Shown in pieces: positions 9,051 through 18,336 of a stretch of 64,000 nucleotides of DNA. Each line of letters starts with the position of its first letter. Within the stretch, counting starts at the first letter, position 1. The position numbers and the translations under genes were made by a program. The notes beneath the pieces are model-generated. The model was not told where the DNA came from. It did no database searches and saw only the letters and a list, made by a program, of their open reading frames with translations. The DNA comes from Hymenobacter sp. BT188 (GTDB taxonomy: Bacteria; Bacteroidota; Bacteroidia; Cytophagales; Hymenobacteraceae), in NCBI RefSeq assembly GCF_014333585.1, contig NZ_JACSCW010000006.1, positions 186,001-250,000 on the forward strand, read 5' to 3'.

Positions 9051-9485
9051 ATGCCACATCAAATCCGTACTACCACCCTGCAGAACGTCGCCCGTGGCGC
9101 GCTGGGCACCTTTATGATTGTAGCTGGTGCGGGGCACCTCACCTTTGCGCGGCAGGAGTTTCAGGCACAGGTACCTGATTTTGTGCCGCTGGATAAGGAC
9201 ACTACCGTGCTGGCATCGGGGGTGGTGGAAACTGGGTTGGGGCTGGCGTTGCTCCTGTTGAAAGGCCAGAACCGAGTGCGCATGGGTTTGGGGCTGGCAG
9301 CCTTTTACGCGCTGGTGTTTCCCGGCAACATTCACCAGTACACGCACCACATTTCTGCTTTTGGTCTCGATACCGATGCCAAACGGTTAGGTAGGTTGTT
9401 TTTGCAGCCCGTGCTAATGAGCTGGGCAATGTGGTCGACGGGGGCTTTTAGAGCGCTGAAACCCAAAAAGCATAACCAATCTTAG
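9051..9485 (+). CDS. DoxX-like membrane protein
   Basis: A 144-residue protein with four likely membrane segments (ARGALGTFMIVAGAGHLTF, VLASGVVETGLGLALLLL, MGLGLAAFYALVFPGNI, LQPVLMSWAMWSTGAF). The GxGHL..A..F signature near the first helix and the overall layout match DoxX/DoxD-related proteins. Members are inner-membrane proteins, some linked to quinone or sulfur redox, but no specific role can be read here. A GTG at 9018 is the alternative start; the ATG places the first helix in the usual position. The next gene, ypdA, follows after 53 bases and may be co-transcribed. Confidence 0.75.
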   Translation: MPHQIRTTTLQNVARGALGTFMIVAGAGHLTFARQEFQAQVPDFVPLDKDTTVLASGVVETGLGLALLLLKGQNRVRMGLGLAAFYALVFPGNIHQYTHHISAFGLDTDAKRLGRLFLQPVLMSWAMWSTGAFRALKPKKHNQS

Positions 9486-9538
9486 CCGCAAACTGAGTAG
9501 TTATGAACTCCTGATAGGGCGAGTTGGTATAACTGTAT

Positions 9539-10555
9539 ATGACGACAAATTCTCATTTTGATGTAGTAGTTATCGGCGCTGGGCCAGTAGGCCTGGCCTG
9601 CGCTATTGAGGCGCAACGCCGCGGCTTGTTGGTTTGTATTGTCGACAAAGGGGCGCTGGTCAATTCCATTGTGGGCTACCCTACCAACATGGAATTTTTC
9701 TCCACGCCCGAGCTGCTCGAAATTGGTGGCTACCCCTTTCCAACCAGTGGCTACAAGCCTCTGCGCGAAGATGCACTGGATTATTACCGGCGCGTAGCCT
9801 TCGCCGAAAAGCTCAACCTCCGCCTATATGAGCGCGTGCTAGGGATGGAAGGCGAAGCCGGTGCATACGAGCTACGTACGAACCTGGGGCATATTCAGGC
9901 TCAATCGGTGATTGTGGCGACGGGTTTCTTTGACGTGCCCAACAAGCTAAACGTACCGGGCGAAGAGCTGCCTCATGTAAGTCATTACTACAAAGAGCCG
10001 TATGCCCATGTCGGGCAGCCGGTAATTGTGGTGGGGGCCAAAAACTCCTCGGCCAAAGCGGCTTTGCAGCTGGCTCGTGCCGGGGCCGAGGTAACGCTGG
10101 TAGTGCGCGGACCTGCGCTGGCAGAATCGGTGAAGTACTGGATTCGGCCTGATCTGGTGAATCGTATTGCGGAGGGTCGCATTAAGGCCCTGTTCAACAC
10201 TACCATTGCAGCTATCCGGCCCGGAGAGATAGATGTAGTAACAGAAAATACCCCCCAGACGCTACCCACTAGCTTCATCTACGCCCTTACCGGCTACCGC
10301 CCCGACTACAGCCTGCTCGCCGCGTTAGGCATCGACACCCAGCCCGACGCGGCCCGTACCCCGTGTCATGATCCTGAGACCTTCGAAACTAACCGCGCAG
10401 GTGTATATATAGCCGGTACCGTGTGTGGGGGGCTAAATACCAGTCGGTGGTTTATTGAGAATGGCCGCTACCACGCGGCCGTTATTGCGGCGCATCTAGC
10501 TGGTCAGGCGGCGCCTGTGTTGCCGCCCGTGCTCCAACCGGTGCAACTGTCATAG
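9539..10555 (+). CDS. ypdA: YpdA family bacillithiol-disulfide reductase-like flavoprotein
   Basis: A 338-residue, two-dinucleotide-fold protein. The FAD site is DVVVIGAGPVGLACAIEA, the NAD(P)H site lies at about residues 160-180 (VIVVGAKNSSAKAALQLARAGAEVTLV), and a C-terminal segment has GVYIAGTVCGG. It lacks the CxxC of thioredoxin reductase, as expected for YpdA, which in Firmicutes reduces bacillithiol disulfide. Some Bacteroidota make bacillithiol; I see no bsh genes in this window, so the substrate is inferred from family only. Confidence 0.88.
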   Translation: MTTNSHFDVVVIGAGPVGLACAIEAQRRGLLVCIVDKGALVNSIVGYPTNMEFFSTPELLEIGGYPFPTSGYKPLREDALDYYRRVAFAEKLNLRLYERVLGMEGEAGAYELRTNLGHIQAQSVIVATGFFDVPNKLNVPGEELPHVSHYYKEPYAHVGQPVIVVGAKNSSAKAALQLARAGAEVTLVVRGPALAESVKYWIRPDLVNRIAEGRIKALFNTTIAAIRPGEIDVVTENTPQTLPTSFIYALTGYRPDYSLLAALGIDTQPDAARTPCHDPETFETNRAGVYIAGTVCGGLNTSRWFIENGRYHAAVIAAHLAGQAAPVLPPVLQPVQLS

Positions 10556-10556
10556 T

Positions 10557-10637
10557 ATGGTTCGTTTTCATTATCCATAAAAAAGCCCCCCCAGTCATGA
10601 CTGGGGGGCTTTTTTATGGATAATGAAAACGAACTAT
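10557..10637. terminator. Long perfect-arm bidirectional terminator
   Basis: An 81-base inverted repeat fills the space between two convergent genes, from two bases after the ypdA stop into the stop codon of the SGNH gene. The arms hold GTTCGTTTTCATTATCC and its complement, then an A6/T6 run and a C7/G6 pair around the centre AGTCATGACT. There is one mismatch in the outer arm and a one-base bulge in the C/G run. The inner part is a paired G6-word terminator; the outer arms are unusually long for a terminator. Confidence 0.85.
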
Positions 10638-12091
10638 GGGAATTTAACGCCCGGATATTCGTTTGAATTCAGAGTAGGAACAGATGCGCCATACTGCTGA
10701 TTAATAGCTCTTATCATTTCGTTGGCGACAATAGAGTAGCCGCGAGGAGTCAAGTGCACACCATCCAAGGAGAACAAGTTACCCGTGATAAACTGAGTTG
10801 TATTGTTCACGCCGTTTGTCACAATGCCATTGGTAGCTACGCGGGCAAAGAAACCATTCACATCGAATACAGCTAGATTTTTCGCTGTTGCTTTCGCTAT
10901 CATAGCATTATTGAAGGCAGTAGTAGCCGTACGTACTAATGCCTGCTCAGCATCGTCAAGCACAAAAGCACTTGGGATAGGATTGCCCATGCTGGTACCA
11001 AACGTCTGGAGCGTATCAATGCCATAAGCTGTTAGGAAGAGCGGGAAACCGGCAGCTGGCTGGCCACTCTGACCATACACATAGCGCCAGGCACGTCCCG
11101 TACGCTGATTCAGCAGGCCAAGGAAAGGCGAAGATGTCAGCGTAAACAACTGGCGACCCACACCGCTGGCATTGCGAATGTCAGCAGTTGCAATTTGCTT
11201 GCGAGTGGTAGCACTTGCAGGACCTGCGGCTGACCCAGTCTGAATTACTAAGCCAGGAACACCATTTGGTAAACCAGGCTGAGGAGTTTCTAAAGTGGCC
11301 CGGAATGATGGACCTACTGTGGTGAAGAAAGGAATGTTGGTAACGTCTGGAATGGTCGCAACAAGGCCTTTGGCACCATTTGCTGTGAGCGCATCGATGA
11401 GCTGGTTGTTGTTGGCAGTGAAAATTGTGGTGCTTGTTAGCGAACTAGCTGGGGCGGTACTTGCGCCACCAGATGTCGCATAACCCAGCACGTCATTATT
11501 ACCCATCCAAGCTGTAAAGAAAGTAGGGTTAGAAGCTGCTACACGCGCCAAGTAAGTCTGGTTAGACTGTGCGTCGGGAGTAATACGCTCGAATAGTGGA
11601 TTACCCGTTACGCTACCATAAGTAGTCGAAAGAATATCCGCCATGCGAATGCCGGGTACACCCAGGTTATTTATTGGCTCCGTGAACTTAGTGTAGAGCG
11701 GGCGAGCCGCCGTTGCACCTGCCCGTAGCGCCAGCGCCGTATTTACAGGGGCCGTGATGGGGCTGCCAGTGGCAGTGAAGCCAGCCAGCCGCAAATATCC
11801 GGTGCCATTGCGCTGAGCCTCCGTAAATAGTGGCTGCACAAATTCGCCGCCACCTACGCTGCGGAACTGCTGCGCCAACAGGTTAGGATAAGAATTCAGC
11901 TGTCCTTCCAAGTATAAGCCGCCATCTGCTTGGCCAGCAGTCAGGGAGTTACCTACGGCGATGTAGCGCGAGAAGTCAGCGGTGCCACTGCTGGGCTTAA
12001 TGTCTTCTTCCAAATCAGGCTGACAGCCAGTGAGGGCCAACCCAAGCAGCGCCAAGAACGGCGCGGATTTAGTAAACAGTTTAGAAATCAT
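10634..12091 (-). CDS. SGNH/GDSL hydrolase lipoprotein
   Basis: A 485-residue protein with a lipoprotein signal (LLGLALTGCQPD). The SGNH blocks are visible: block I YIAVGNSLTAGQ (Ser nucleophile), block III WMGNNDVLGYA (Asn) and block V DGVHLTPRGYSI (Asp and His). It should be a surface or periplasmic esterase or lipase of unknown substrate. It starts 23 bases after the FadL-like gene ends, on the same strand, so the two probably form an operon for handling hydrophobic compounds, with the porin gene first. Confidence 0.88.
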   Translation of the reverse strand: MISKLFTKSAPFLALLGLALTGCQPDLEEDIKPSSGTADFSRYIAVGNSLTAGQADGGLYLEGQLNSYPNLLAQQFRSVGGGEFVQPLFTEAQRNGTGYLRLAGFTATGSPITAPVNTALALRAGATAARPLYTKFTEPINNLGVPGIRMADILSTTYGSVTGNPLFERITPDAQSNQTYLARVAASNPTFFTAWMGNNDVLGYATSGGASTAPASSLTSTTIFTANNNQLIDALTANGAKGLVATIPDVTNIPFFTTVGPSFRATLETPQPGLPNGVPGLVIQTGSAAGPASATTRKQIATADIRNASGVGRQLFTLTSSPFLGLLNQRTGRAWRYVYGQSGQPAAGFPLFLTAYGIDTLQTFGTSMGNPIPSAFVLDDAEQALVRTATTAFNNAMIAKATAKNLAVFDVNGFFARVATNGIVTNGVNNTTQFITGNLFSLDGVHLTPRGYSIVANEMIRAINQQYGASVPTLNSNEYPGVKFP

Positions 12092-12114
12092 ATCGATACA
12101 AGCGAGGCAAAGAG

Positions 12115-13368
12115 TTAGAAGGAGTAGTTCAGGCCGATACCTGGAATCACGATGTTGGTTTTGTAAGTACCGGCTACGCGGTCCTGAGTGCCATTAGCAA
12201 CCAATTGGCTTTGCGTCTGGCTGCGCTTGGAAATGCTTACAAACTGGGTGGAGAAGTCCACTCCGAATTTGCCCATGGCGTAAGAAGCCCCAATGGTACC
12301 GCTTACACGGTTAGCGTCAGGCGTTTCGGGCGTTACATATCCATCGCGTACAGGCGACTCATCATAAGCACCACCGGCGCGTAGAGTCAGGCCTTCCGTC
12401 ACTTTGTATTGCCCACCTAAGCGGAAGGTAAGCGCATCTTCATAGTTGCGCTTCGAAACGCTGGTGTTAGAGCCGTTGATTGGATCAGCGAAGGTGAACT
12501 CCAGGCTTTTGTACTCGCTCCACTCAGCGTAGTTCACGTCGATACCGATAGTGAGCTTATCAGTAGGCATGATGCCGATACCAATGCTGGTAGTAGCAAT
12601 AAGGGGCAGCGTAGCGCTGAATTTGGTATTAGGAAAACGGGAAGCCAATACCGAGTTAGGATCGATGCCGGTGAAGGTCACGTCGCCGTCTTTTACCTCG
12701 GCATCAATCTTCGAACGGTAATTTATACCTAAGCTAAACTTCTCGGATGGCTTGAAGAAGATACCCGCATTAAAGCCGACTTTGCGCTCGGCTTCACCAT
12801 CCAGCTCAATATGACCAAAGGAGTCAGGCAAAGGCACATCGCGCTGCAAGTTAACGGCACCGTAGGCCAATACCGTCAGGCCTGCGCCTACACTGATCTG
12901 GTCAGTGATGGCGTAGCTTACAGTGGGCTGCACATAAACAGACTGAAGCTCAATCTCGGTCAGGGATGTGCGGCCTTCCCAACCATCGGCATACTTCAGC
13001 GTGCTGCCGAAAGGCGTATATACTGCAATACCCGCCCGAAACTTGCCTTCCGCCGGGCCAAAGCTCGCGTACAGGTTGAAAGGTGTAACCACCGAATTCC
13101 GCAGCTCACGCTGGGTGCTTCCTCCTTCGGCTACAAAAGCCTGACGAGCAAACGTAGCATTAACTCCTACTTGTACGCCCCGCTCGCGCACCATTGCCAG
13201 TGCCCCCGGATTGTAAAACATAGCAGCCTGGTCGAGCGATAAGCCGACGCCGACGCCGCCCATACCGTTGTTTTTCTGCCCGGCCAGCGTTACCTGATAG
13301 CCACCCGCCGAGGCTGCAGTACCCGTGAGTAGCGCACCACTCACTAGGAGTAGAGATTTTAACTTCAT
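12115..13368 (-). CDS. OmpP1/FadL family outer-membrane transporter
   Basis: A 417-residue beta-barrel protein with a signal peptide ending ASAGG. The mature start has the family signature GGYQVTLAGQKNNGMGGVGV followed by AAMFYNPGALAMV. The middle has repeating amphipathic strands and the last residue is Phe (NYSF), typical of outer-membrane proteins. FadL-type channels admit long-chain fatty acids or other hydrophobic molecules. It pairs with the downstream SGNH lipoprotein, so the hydrolase may act on what this channel imports or on its precursors. Confidence 0.9.
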   Translation of the reverse strand: MKLKSLLLVSGALLTGTAASAGGYQVTLAGQKNNGMGGVGVGLSLDQAAMFYNPGALAMVRERGVQVGVNATFARQAFVAEGGSTQRELRNSVVTPFNLYASFGPAEGKFRAGIAVYTPFGSTLKYADGWEGRTSLTEIELQSVYVQPTVSYAITDQISVGAGLTVLAYGAVNLQRDVPLPDSFGHIELDGEAERKVGFNAGIFFKPSEKFSLGINYRSKIDAEVKDGDVTFTGIDPNSVLASRFPNTKFSATLPLIATTSIGIGIMPTDKLTIGIDVNYAEWSEYKSLEFTFADPINGSNTSVSKRNYEDALTFRLGGQYKVTEGLTLRAGGAYDESPVRDGYVTPETPDANRVSGTIGASYAMGKFGVDFSTQFVSISKRSQTQSQLVANGTQDRVAGTYKTNIVIPGIGLNYSF

Positions 13369-13525
13369 AAAAAAGTGGAATGAGTGAGGATTTGCGGTTT
13401 ATGGCACTAAATGTAAGTAGAAAAATTAATCAAATTAGTAGGCGTGCCGAGCAGTTTATACGACACTCTCAACTTTGAACAATTTGTCTTCATTTGGATG
13501 GTGGGGGGCAAATTAGCAATAATGC

Positions 13526-14332
13526 TCACTGATTAGCTACAACTTGCCGGCTGTGCAAATCCAGCCGCTGGCTGCTTACCAATACATGCACGCGCAAGTC
13601 TTGGCCGGCTACCGGCTCGCCCCGGCCAATGCGGCCTAAGTTGCTGCCGCGCAGGTGCTGCCCATCCACCACCATCACCACCCCATCGCCGAACACTTCA
13701 GCTTCCTGGCCGCCCCGCACAATAATGCCCGTTTCCTGCCCCAGTCCCAAGCCCAGCCGCGTAGGATGCTGTACCACAGCGTGAGCCAACCGTCCAAAGC
13801 GCCCTCGCTCGGCAAAATGCTGATCCAAATACACCTCCCCTAGCAAGCCCAGACCGGGGGCGGTGCGCAGCCCGCCTTTTGTGAGCGAGCGGGCACCGTG
13901 GCCTTCCACAATCATGCAATCGGGGAGCACGGCCGCGCCGGCGCTGGTGCCAGCCACAATAAAGGCCGCATCGTGGCGGTAACGGTCGGCCAGCACGGCC
14001 AGGGCACGGGTTTTTTGCCAAAACTCCGTGATACGCTCTTGGTCGCCGCCAGTAAAAAATACCATGGCGGCTCGTTCCAAACGCCTCAGATTTTCCTCGG
14101 TATCGGCGGCGTGGCGTTCATCTATGCGCAAATGATGCACTGAGCGGCAACCCAGATCGTGCAGACTATCCTGATAGCCACGGCTGCTACGACCAGGGTT
14201 GCTGGAAGCCGTGGTTACAATCTCGACCGTAGCAGTAGGCGCGGGCAGCATATCCGTGAGCATGGCCAGCATGGCGTCGTCGTCGCCGCCGCCCAGGGCT
14301 ACGAGCGTTCCGAGAGGTGATTTTCTGGACAT
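13526..14332 (-). CDS. Peptidase S51 family protein (cyanophycinase-like)
   Basis: A 268-residue protein beginning MSRKSPLGTLVALGGGDDD. The S51 nucleophile motif AGTSAGAAV lies near residue 128, and an FFTGGDQERI segment precedes it; the order GGG - GGDQ - GTSAGA matches cyanophycinase. These enzymes are serine peptidases that act on cyanophycin or on Asp-peptides. There is no cyanophycin synthetase in the window, so substrate assignment is open. No signal peptide is visible. A G6-word copy lies just past the stop, at 13503. Confidence 0.8.
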   Translation of the reverse strand: MSRKSPLGTLVALGGGDDDAMLAMLTDMLPAPTATVEIVTTASSNPGRSSRGYQDSLHDLGCRSVHHLRIDERHAADTEENLRRLERAAMVFFTGGDQERITEFWQKTRALAVLADRYRHDAAFIVAGTSAGAAVLPDCMIVEGHGARSLTKGGLRTAPGLGLLGEVYLDQHFAERGRFGRLAHAVVQHPTRLGLGLGQETGIIVRGGQEAEVFGDGVVMVVDGQHLRGSNLGRIGRGEPVAGQDLRVHVLVSSQRLDLHSRQVVANQ

Positions 14333-14698
14333 ATTTGGCAGAGAATAGAACGAATAGCGAAGGTAGAATGCCCTGGGGGGCTTTTTCAGGTCCGCCGATC
14401 GACGGCTGTAGTATGAAGGTAAGCGACATAGGCCACGTACCCGCGCTTGCTCCCTACGTTCTGGCTGATGGTGTGGTAACCACTTTTATTTATTTTACTC
14501 AAAAAGTATACGCTGCCATAACCTTAGCGCCGTAAATCAGCGTCCCACGAATCGAGTTTGCCAGTCAATTCTCAGGTTCAGCTCTTACCGCTCGAAATTA
14601 GCGACTGGTTAACGGCAAGGCCGTTTTTTTAGGTTAATTTTGAGGGACAGTTCTCACTAACTCATTCTTGCCTAGCGAAGCACTCCTCTCAGTAGTTC
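14333..14698. promoter_or_regulatory. mgtE leader: hairpin with T-run and a promoter box
   Basis: This 366-base gap contains a single G6 word (14375-14380, followed by CTTTTT), a six-base-pair hairpin AACGGC/GCCGTT at 14611-14625 ending in T7 (an intrinsic terminator or attenuator shape), and a TAATTTTG box at 14635-14642 about 57 bases before the mgtE start. If transcription begins at that box the hairpin lies upstream of it; if an earlier promoter is used, the hairpin could act as an attenuator. A 72-codon frame at 14317-14535 has no recognisable features and is not called. Confidence 0.5.
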
Positions 14699-16081
14699 AT
14701 GAATCAGCACCCCACCACCGACCAGATTACGTCCCTGATTCAGGAGGGCGAATTTTTTAAATTAAAGGAACTGCTCAAGAAGTTTGAGCCCGCCGAAGTG
14801 GTGGAGCTGATTGAAGAGGAAGAGGAACGCGAACAGCTTATTATTTTCCGTCTGCTGCCCTTGCAGCTAGCTACGCAGGTATTTGAATACCTGGAAATAG
14901 ACGTGCAGCGGCACTTTCTGGCCAATCTGAGTCAGGATAAAATCTCGGACATCCTCAACGAGATGTCGCCGGATGACCGGACGGCCCTGCTGGAGTTTCT
15001 GCCCGACGACTTTGTGAAGGAGCTGATTCAGACCCTCTCGGAGCCCGAGCGCAAGGTGACGCTGGAGCTGCTGGGCTACCCCGAATACAGCGTGGGCCGC
15101 CTGATGACGCCCGACTACATCGCCATTCGGGAGAGCTGGACGGTGCAACAGGTGCTCGACTACATCCGGCTACACGGGGGGCAATCTGAAACGATAAGCC
15201 TGCTGTACGTCACCGACAGACGCGGCGTGCTCATCGACGACATCAGTATTCGGGAGGTACTGCTGGCCGACCCCAGCAAGCAGGTAAGCGAGCTGATGGA
15301 TCGGCGCTTTGTACACCTCCAAACCATGCAAGACCAGGAGGAAGCCATTGAGGTATTCCGCAAAAACGACCGGGTGGCTTTGCCCGTCGTCAATGATGAA
15401 GGCGTGCTTTTCGGCATCGTGACCATCGACGACATTCTCGACATCCGGGAAGAAGAGGATACTGAAGACATCCAGAAACTCGGTGGCTCGCAGGCCCTCG
15501 ACGAGCCTTACCTCAGCATTCCGCTACTGGGCATGGTGCGCAAACGGGCCGGCTGGCTCGTGATTCTGCTTATCGGGGAGATGTTTACGGCTACGGCCAT
15601 GGGGTATTTTGAGGAGGAAATAGCTAAAGCCGTGGTGCTGGCACTTTTTATTCCGCTCATCATCAGCGCGGGCGGCAACGCGGGCTCCCAGGCTACTTCG
15701 CTTATCATACGGGCTATGTCGCTGGGCGAGCTGAGTCTGGGTGAGTGGTGGCGCGTCATGCGCCGCGAGCTGGCTACGGGCTTGATGCTGGGGGGCATTT
15801 TGGGCGTGGTGGGCTTGCTGCGCATTCTGCTGTGGTCGCGCCTTTACCCCAACGAATACGGCGAATACTATTGGCAAATTGGATTTACGGTCGGTTTTTC
15901 GCTGGTCGGTATTGTGCTGTGGGGGTCGTTGTGCGGCTCTATGCTGCCCCTACTGCTCAAGCGTCTCGGCGCCGACCCGGCTACTTCATCGGCGCCTTTT
16001 GTGGCGACACTCGTAGACGTGACGGGACTCGTGATTTACTTTTCGTTTGCGCTACTTTTCTTGAGCGGCACATTGCTTTAA
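14699..16081 (+). CDS. mgtE: Magnesium transporter MgtE
   Basis: A 460-residue protein with the MgtE layout: helical N domain (residues about 1-140, EEEEREQLIIFRLLPLQLATQVFEYL), two CBS domains (about 145-265, starting SVGRLMTPDYIAI), then a five-helix membrane domain from about 290 (PLLGMVRKRAGWLVILLIGEM; PLIISAGGNAGSQATSLIIRA). The GGNAGSQ motif in the pore region is conserved. MgtE is a Mg-gated Mg2+ channel; the acidic N and CBS domains sense cytoplasmic Mg. It precedes a CorA gene by 66 bases, giving two unrelated Mg uptake routes side by side. Confidence 0.96.
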   Translation: MNQHPTTDQITSLIQEGEFFKLKELLKKFEPAEVVELIEEEEEREQLIIFRLLPLQLATQVFEYLEIDVQRHFLANLSQDKISDILNEMSPDDRTALLEFLPDDFVKELIQTLSEPERKVTLELLGYPEYSVGRLMTPDYIAIRESWTVQQVLDYIRLHGGQSETISLLYVTDRRGVLIDDISIREVLLADPSKQVSELMDRRFVHLQTMQDQEEAIEVFRKNDRVALPVVNDEGVLFGIVTIDDILDIREEEDTEDIQKLGGSQALDEPYLSIPLLGMVRKRAGWLVILLIGEMFTATAMGYFEEEIAKAVVLALFIPLIISAGGNAGSQATSLIIRAMSLGELSLGEWWRVMRRELATGLMLGGILGVVGLLRILLWSRLYPNEYGEYYWQIGFTVGFSLVGIVLWGSLCGSMLPLLLKRLGADPATSSAPFVATLVDVTGLVIYFSFALLFLSGTLL

Positions 16082-16147
16082 GCCGTATTTAGTCATTCGC
16101 AGCCATCATAGCAGCAGACGCTGGCTATGACTTCCTTATTGTAGCCT

Positions 16148-17059
16148 ATGACTGAACAGCTTCTTACCCAGAAAAGCAGTCAATTTGACTGGCTCGACAT
16201 TACCAATCCGGCTGTGAATGAGCTTCAGGCCGTGGCTGAGCAGTATGACTTGCCCGATTCACTCGTGCGCGACTGTCTGGAACCGACTCACTTACCCAAG
16301 TTCGAAGTCAACGATGGCCTGAATTTCATCATGTTACGGGTATTTGTCGCGCCCGAAAATAACGAGGCCGACACCATCCAGGAACTGAGCACCAAGATTG
16401 CCATTTTCTACGCTGCCGATTACTTAATTACGGTACATCGACGCTCGCACCCCGTTTTAAGTCAGTTGAAAAATGTAGCCTGCAGCCCCGGCGAAGAGTG
16501 CAGCTCACCGGCCGAAATAGCTATCCACATTGTGCGCTATGCTCTCAATAGCTACGTACAGCCCGCCATCACGCTGACCAGGGAGCTGGACAACTACGAA
16601 GCAGATATATTTCTGAAGCGTGAGGTGCCAAACACGTTACAGGGTCTTTACTTTCTGAAGCGCAAAGCCTCGGCGGCCAAACAGCTTCTCCTGCTTACCC
16701 GCGACATCCTCACTATGCTCCGCCGACAATCGGCCACCGACGACACCACCCTCATGCAGGACACGCAGGACTTGCAGACGAAGGTAGAAACGCTCTATCA
16801 GCAGCTCGACGGGGCAGCCACCAACCTTATGAACCTGTACCTGTCGTTGTCGTCGCAGCGCACGAATGAGGCTATGCGCGTGCTCACGGTATTTTCGGCC
16901 TTCTTCTTGCCCCTGACTTTTATTGCCGGCATCTACGGGATGAACTTCGAATACATGCCCGAGCTAACCTGGAAAATGGGCTATCCGGGCGCCATGGCGG
17001 CTATGGTGCTGATATCTATCGGTATCTATACCTGGTTTAAGCGCAAAGGCTGGATCTAG
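16148..17059 (+). CDS. corA: CorA family divalent-cation transporter
   Basis: A 303-residue protein with a cytoplasmic alpha/beta N-terminal domain, a long helix, and two C-terminal membrane helices. The signature YGMNF (IYGMNFEYMPEL) follows the first helix, giving the GMN selectivity motif. The last residues RKGWI are basic, as usual. It should form a pentamer that admits Mg2+ (or Co2+/Ni2+). It is probably co-transcribed with mgtE. Confidence 0.93.
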   Translation: MTEQLLTQKSSQFDWLDITNPAVNELQAVAEQYDLPDSLVRDCLEPTHLPKFEVNDGLNFIMLRVFVAPENNEADTIQELSTKIAIFYAADYLITVHRRSHPVLSQLKNVACSPGEECSSPAEIAIHIVRYALNSYVQPAITLTRELDNYEADIFLKREVPNTLQGLYFLKRKASAAKQLLLLTRDILTMLRRQSATDDTTLMQDTQDLQTKVETLYQQLDGAATNLMNLYLSLSSQRTNEAMRVLTVFSAFFLPLTFIAGIYGMNFEYMPELTWKMGYPGAMAAMVLISIGIYTWFKRKGWI

Positions 17060-17103
17060 CAAAGCTGGCGCGCCGCGTACCGTAAAATGTCATGTAATGA
17101 TAT

Positions 17104-17862
17104 ATGCTGCGTTTTAGCCTTCTGCGCCGAAAAATAGGTTATCGCCTTCTATTATTGGCCGGATTGGTGGGGAGTGGGGGGCTTTTTACAGGCTGTGTCG
17201 CAGTGGGGCAATTGCCTACGCTGGAATCTGGTGACTACCAACTTTTTCGCACAAATGATCCGGCTCTGGCCGCTGCCATTGGGAAGGAGCGCACTGTATA
17301 TGTAGAGCTGGCGCAGGATTCATTAAAATTCCTCTCGCAGCCCAAGGATGACAACGATGCTAAAACACACGTTCCCCGCAGTTTCAGCTACCCTTTGCGC
17401 CGCGGGCAGCACGTTATCCTGTTGGACAGCAAATTTGACCTAGACGTCTTTACAATTCCTTTTAAGGCCCGCCCGCCCCAAGGGCCGCTGCCGCTGCAGC
17501 TTAATACCAACTTCAACGCGGCCGTTTATTATGGCCGCCGACTAGATTTTTATCATATTAATAGCCGGCAGCTACTTAGCGGCCGACAGCAGCCGCACGT
17601 ACGAACCATGGGGCTGGGCTACGGCCTGTTCACGGGCCTGGGTTCCACCGTTGTCAACCCAGATGTCACGAATCAGCAAACACGGGTAGCTGAGTACGAA
17701 GGCTTTGTAATTCACTTTGGGGCCGCCGCTATTTACGATGCTCGCATCTTTAACCTAGGCCTAGCCGTCGGTGCTGACCAGTTGATGGGTCCCGATGGGC
17801 AGCATTGGATATATCAGCGTAAGCCGTGGTTTGGAGTGCTCTTTGGCTTGGACCTGAATTAG
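17104..17862 (+). CDS. Lipoprotein of unknown function
   Basis: A 252-residue protein with a basic N-terminus, a hydrophobic stretch and a lipobox (GGLFTGC near residue 30), so it is probably membrane-anchored. The body alternates short strands and ends in a barrel-like segment (GAAAIYDARIFNLGLAVGADQLM, WFGVLFGLDLN). I recognise no family. The signal peptide contains a G6 word at 17176-17181, reading Gly-Gly-Leu. It lies 44 bases after corA and might be part of that transcript. Confidence 0.7.
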   Translation: MLRFSLLRRKIGYRLLLLAGLVGSGGLFTGCVAVGQLPTLESGDYQLFRTNDPALAAAIGKERTVYVELAQDSLKFLSQPKDDNDAKTHVPRSFSYPLRRGQHVILLDSKFDLDVFTIPFKARPPQGPLPLQLNTNFNAAVYYGRRLDFYHINSRQLLSGRQQPHVRTMGLGYGLFTGLGSTVVNPDVTNQQTRVAEYEGFVIHFGAAAIYDARIFNLGLAVGADQLMGPDGQHWIYQRKPWFGVLFGLDLN

Positions 17863-17889
17863 AGGCTTCGCAATACTCCGCCCACGCTT

Positions 17890-18294
17890 CTACAAGTCCA
17901 GCCGCCGGCTAGCTTTTTTCTCGCTTTGCTTTTTCTTGGTTTCCAGGCGTTTGCGCACGGCGCCTTTGCTAGGTTTAGTGGCTTTGCGGGCTTTGGGCTT
18001 GTGCAGGGTGCGCTTGAGCACGTCGTGAAATTTCTGGAGAGCAATTTCCTTATTGCGCAGCTGACTACGATCTTCCTGAGCAGTTATTAATAAGTAGCCT
18101 TCGGTAGTGAGCTGGGGTGCAAGCTTCTGGAGCAGCAATTCTTTCTGCTCGTCGGTGATGAGCTGGGAGGAGGCTACCTGCCACCGCAGTTCCACCCGCG
18201 ACTCTACTTTGTTAACATTTTGCCCCCCAGGACCGCTGCTGCGGCTGGTTTGCACCTGTAACTCGGGCCAGAAGTATTCGGCGGGCGGAAGCAT
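17890..18294 (-). CDS. arfB: Alternative ribosome-rescue factor (peptidyl-tRNA hydrolase ArfB)
   Basis: A 134-residue protein with the release-factor catalytic motif SSGPGGQNVNKVESRVELRW (GGQ near residue 24) and a basic C-terminal tail rich in Lys and Arg (RKRLETKKKQSEKKASRR), the two features of ArfB/YaeJ. It enters stalled ribosomes lacking a stop codon and hydrolyses the peptidyl-tRNA. It is too short to be a normal release factor. The GGQ codons themselves are written by a G6-word copy (18223-18228, minus strand). Confidence 0.93.
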   Translation of the reverse strand: MLPPAEYFWPELQVQTSRSSGPGGQNVNKVESRVELRWQVASSQLITDEQKELLLQKLAPQLTTEGYLLITAQEDRSQLRNKEIALQKFHDVLKRTLHKPKARKATKPSKGAVRKRLETKKKQSEKKASRRLDL

Positions 18295-18336
18295 TGATTG
18301 TGGTAAAAGTCAGAAAGCAAGAACTACGAAACACGC

